Assembly: GCA_033675545.1 (NCBI GenBank)
Contig: JAWDGP010005809.1
Coordinates: 460,001-524,000, forward strand
Length of the DNA: 64,000 nucleotides
DNA from: Elysia crispata
Taxonomy: Eukaryota > Mollusca > Gastropoda > Plakobranchidae
Direction: 5' to 3'
The notes under the pieces are model-generated. The model was not told where the DNA came from. It saw nothing but the letters and a program-made list of their open reading frames with translations, and did no database searches. Positions within the stretch are counted from its first letter, which is position 1. Each line of letters opens with the position of its first letter. The translations under genes and the position numbers were made by a program. Below, piece by piece: positions 62,721 through 64,000 of the stretch.

Positions 62721-63831
62721 CTGGATCAAAAATATTGTAAAAAAGAATTAACTACAACAGTCAAACTCAAACACACAAAACTGCTAATACTGATTTGTGG
62801 TAGCTACTTCATGTGGATGTGTGTATTCATACTCAGTGAAAGACTATAACTGCTGCAACTTTCCTTCATGTTTGTATAAATAAATTTTATGTGCCATGCT
62901 TGCTGTCAAATAAATTGTCAACATGAATCCCGTATGATTTGTATATTCTTAGAACATCTAGCTAACTACTTGGGGCCCCTTTTTTTAAAAGAAAAAAAAT
63001 TCCATGTAAATAGAGATCCTCCAATGCCATTGGAGTGGGTTTTGCATGGCAATTTTTTTTTTAAGCTATGTATTTAAATAATTATTTCAAACCAAGAATT
63101 TAAAAGCGTAAATGAACATGATATTTAAAACAAAACGAATTGCAACATTCTACTGTATTCCATATCTTACAAATCACAAGAAAATATAAAACATGGGAAA
63201 TGAAAAAGAGCACCAGTTAAAGAATCCCCCAAAAAGATAAAAATAGTAAATTACATTGTAGAAGTCATTTGAATTTGAGAAGCAAATGGTATTCAAATGT
63301 GTTTGTTAGAAAAGAAGATTTCAAACCCAAATCTTCAATGGTTTTTCGACTAGATGTTTCAAATTGTATCATTATATAATGCCTTAGCAAAAGTTAATTT
63401 TTAATTAATCTGATTAATTTTTACTTCATGGGTTTTTCAACAAAGCACCTAATTTTGACTGGATGTTTCCTTTAAATTTCACTTTTCAATTTGGAAGGAC
63501 AATTGTATAATTTTTTTTATTTCCAAAACTAGGCAACAGTTTCTAGAAACTGGTTTAAGTCTTAAGATGTGTCAGAGAACAGAGATAGAATGTGAAAGAG
63601 ATAAAATTGTGAAGCCAGTTCGTTTCAACAGATGTCATTTTGACCAAGTTTTCCCCTACACTGTTTTGGACCAAGGATCTTGATATTTTCCTTAGCACAC
63701 TGAACTTTGCTTGTGCTAAAAAAAAGTAAACTGCAGGCTGCGAACTTCATTACAAGATTCTTCATTGAGAATAGATGGGATAGATATTAAATCTAAAGTA
63801 CTAAATCAAATCCTCTACAAATGGTCTTTTA

Positions 63832-63850
<19 letters not shown>
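62721..63850. other. Intron or upstream flank, no exon seen
   Basis: AT-rich sequence upstream of the stalk exon. No segment with both splice borders and coding character is found. Confidence 0.5.
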
Positions 63851-63960
<110 letters not shown>

Positions 63961-64000
63961 TCCCCATCAAACATTAGTTGTGCAGCTATCTTTCAAGTTC

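Overview
This is a eukaryotic, almost certainly metazoan, window. There are no operons, prokaryotic genes, rRNA genes or CRISPR arrays. Coding signal comes as short exons with consensus GT..AG borders separated by introns of 0.5 to 10 kb. The rest is dominated by GA/TC microsatellites, minisatellites and tRNA-like SINE remnants. The protein families present (an IL-17-receptor-type SEFIR protein, a PET/LIM-type protein), the very high GA-microsatellite load, the AGATCT-rich patches and a recurrent AAGGGAGATAA word suggest a lophotrochozoan, most likely a gastropod mollusc. That placement is inference.

Layout. Positions 1-33,500 are accessory sequence. They hold at least a dozen long GA/TC tracts, tandem arrays of 27, 41, 42, 43, 71, 112 and 123 bp, a 100-bp duplication and several SINE-like pieces. 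The only exon here I consider likely is at 20,948-21,072 (minus strand), which carries the cysteine/WR segment that precedes a PET domain in testin/Limpet-type LIM proteins. A few other splice-bounded open segments (for example 10,124-10,243 minus, 17,782-17,858 plus and 5,561-5,707 minus) are weak candidates.

Positions 33,767-37,753 (minus) hold one very large exon of an unrecognised, mostly disordered, basic and Ser/Thr-rich protein. It contains 23 in-frame copies of a 13-residue repeat and ends at a consensus splice donor. A possible non-coding first exon and promoter lie near 38.9-39.1 kb.

Positions 40-48.6 kb are AT-rich with no supported gene.

Positions 48,660-62,720 (minus) hold the 3' part of a single-pass receptor gene in five phase-compatible exons: stalk and transmembrane helix, a short linker, two exons of an IL-17-receptor-type SEFIR domain, and a cytoplasmic tail ending in a stop. 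The extracellular domain must lie beyond the right edge. The 9.9-kb intron inside the SEFIR domain holds two large tandem arrays (58-bp and 48-bp units), the second about 3.1 kb long and open in frames on both strands.

How the genes relate: the three recognisable coding units all read leftwards. The giant exon and the PET/LIM exon are on the same strand and phase-compatible, so they could belong to one gene, but this is unproven. The SEFIR receptor is a separate unit that would act in IL-17-type immune or inflammatory signalling.
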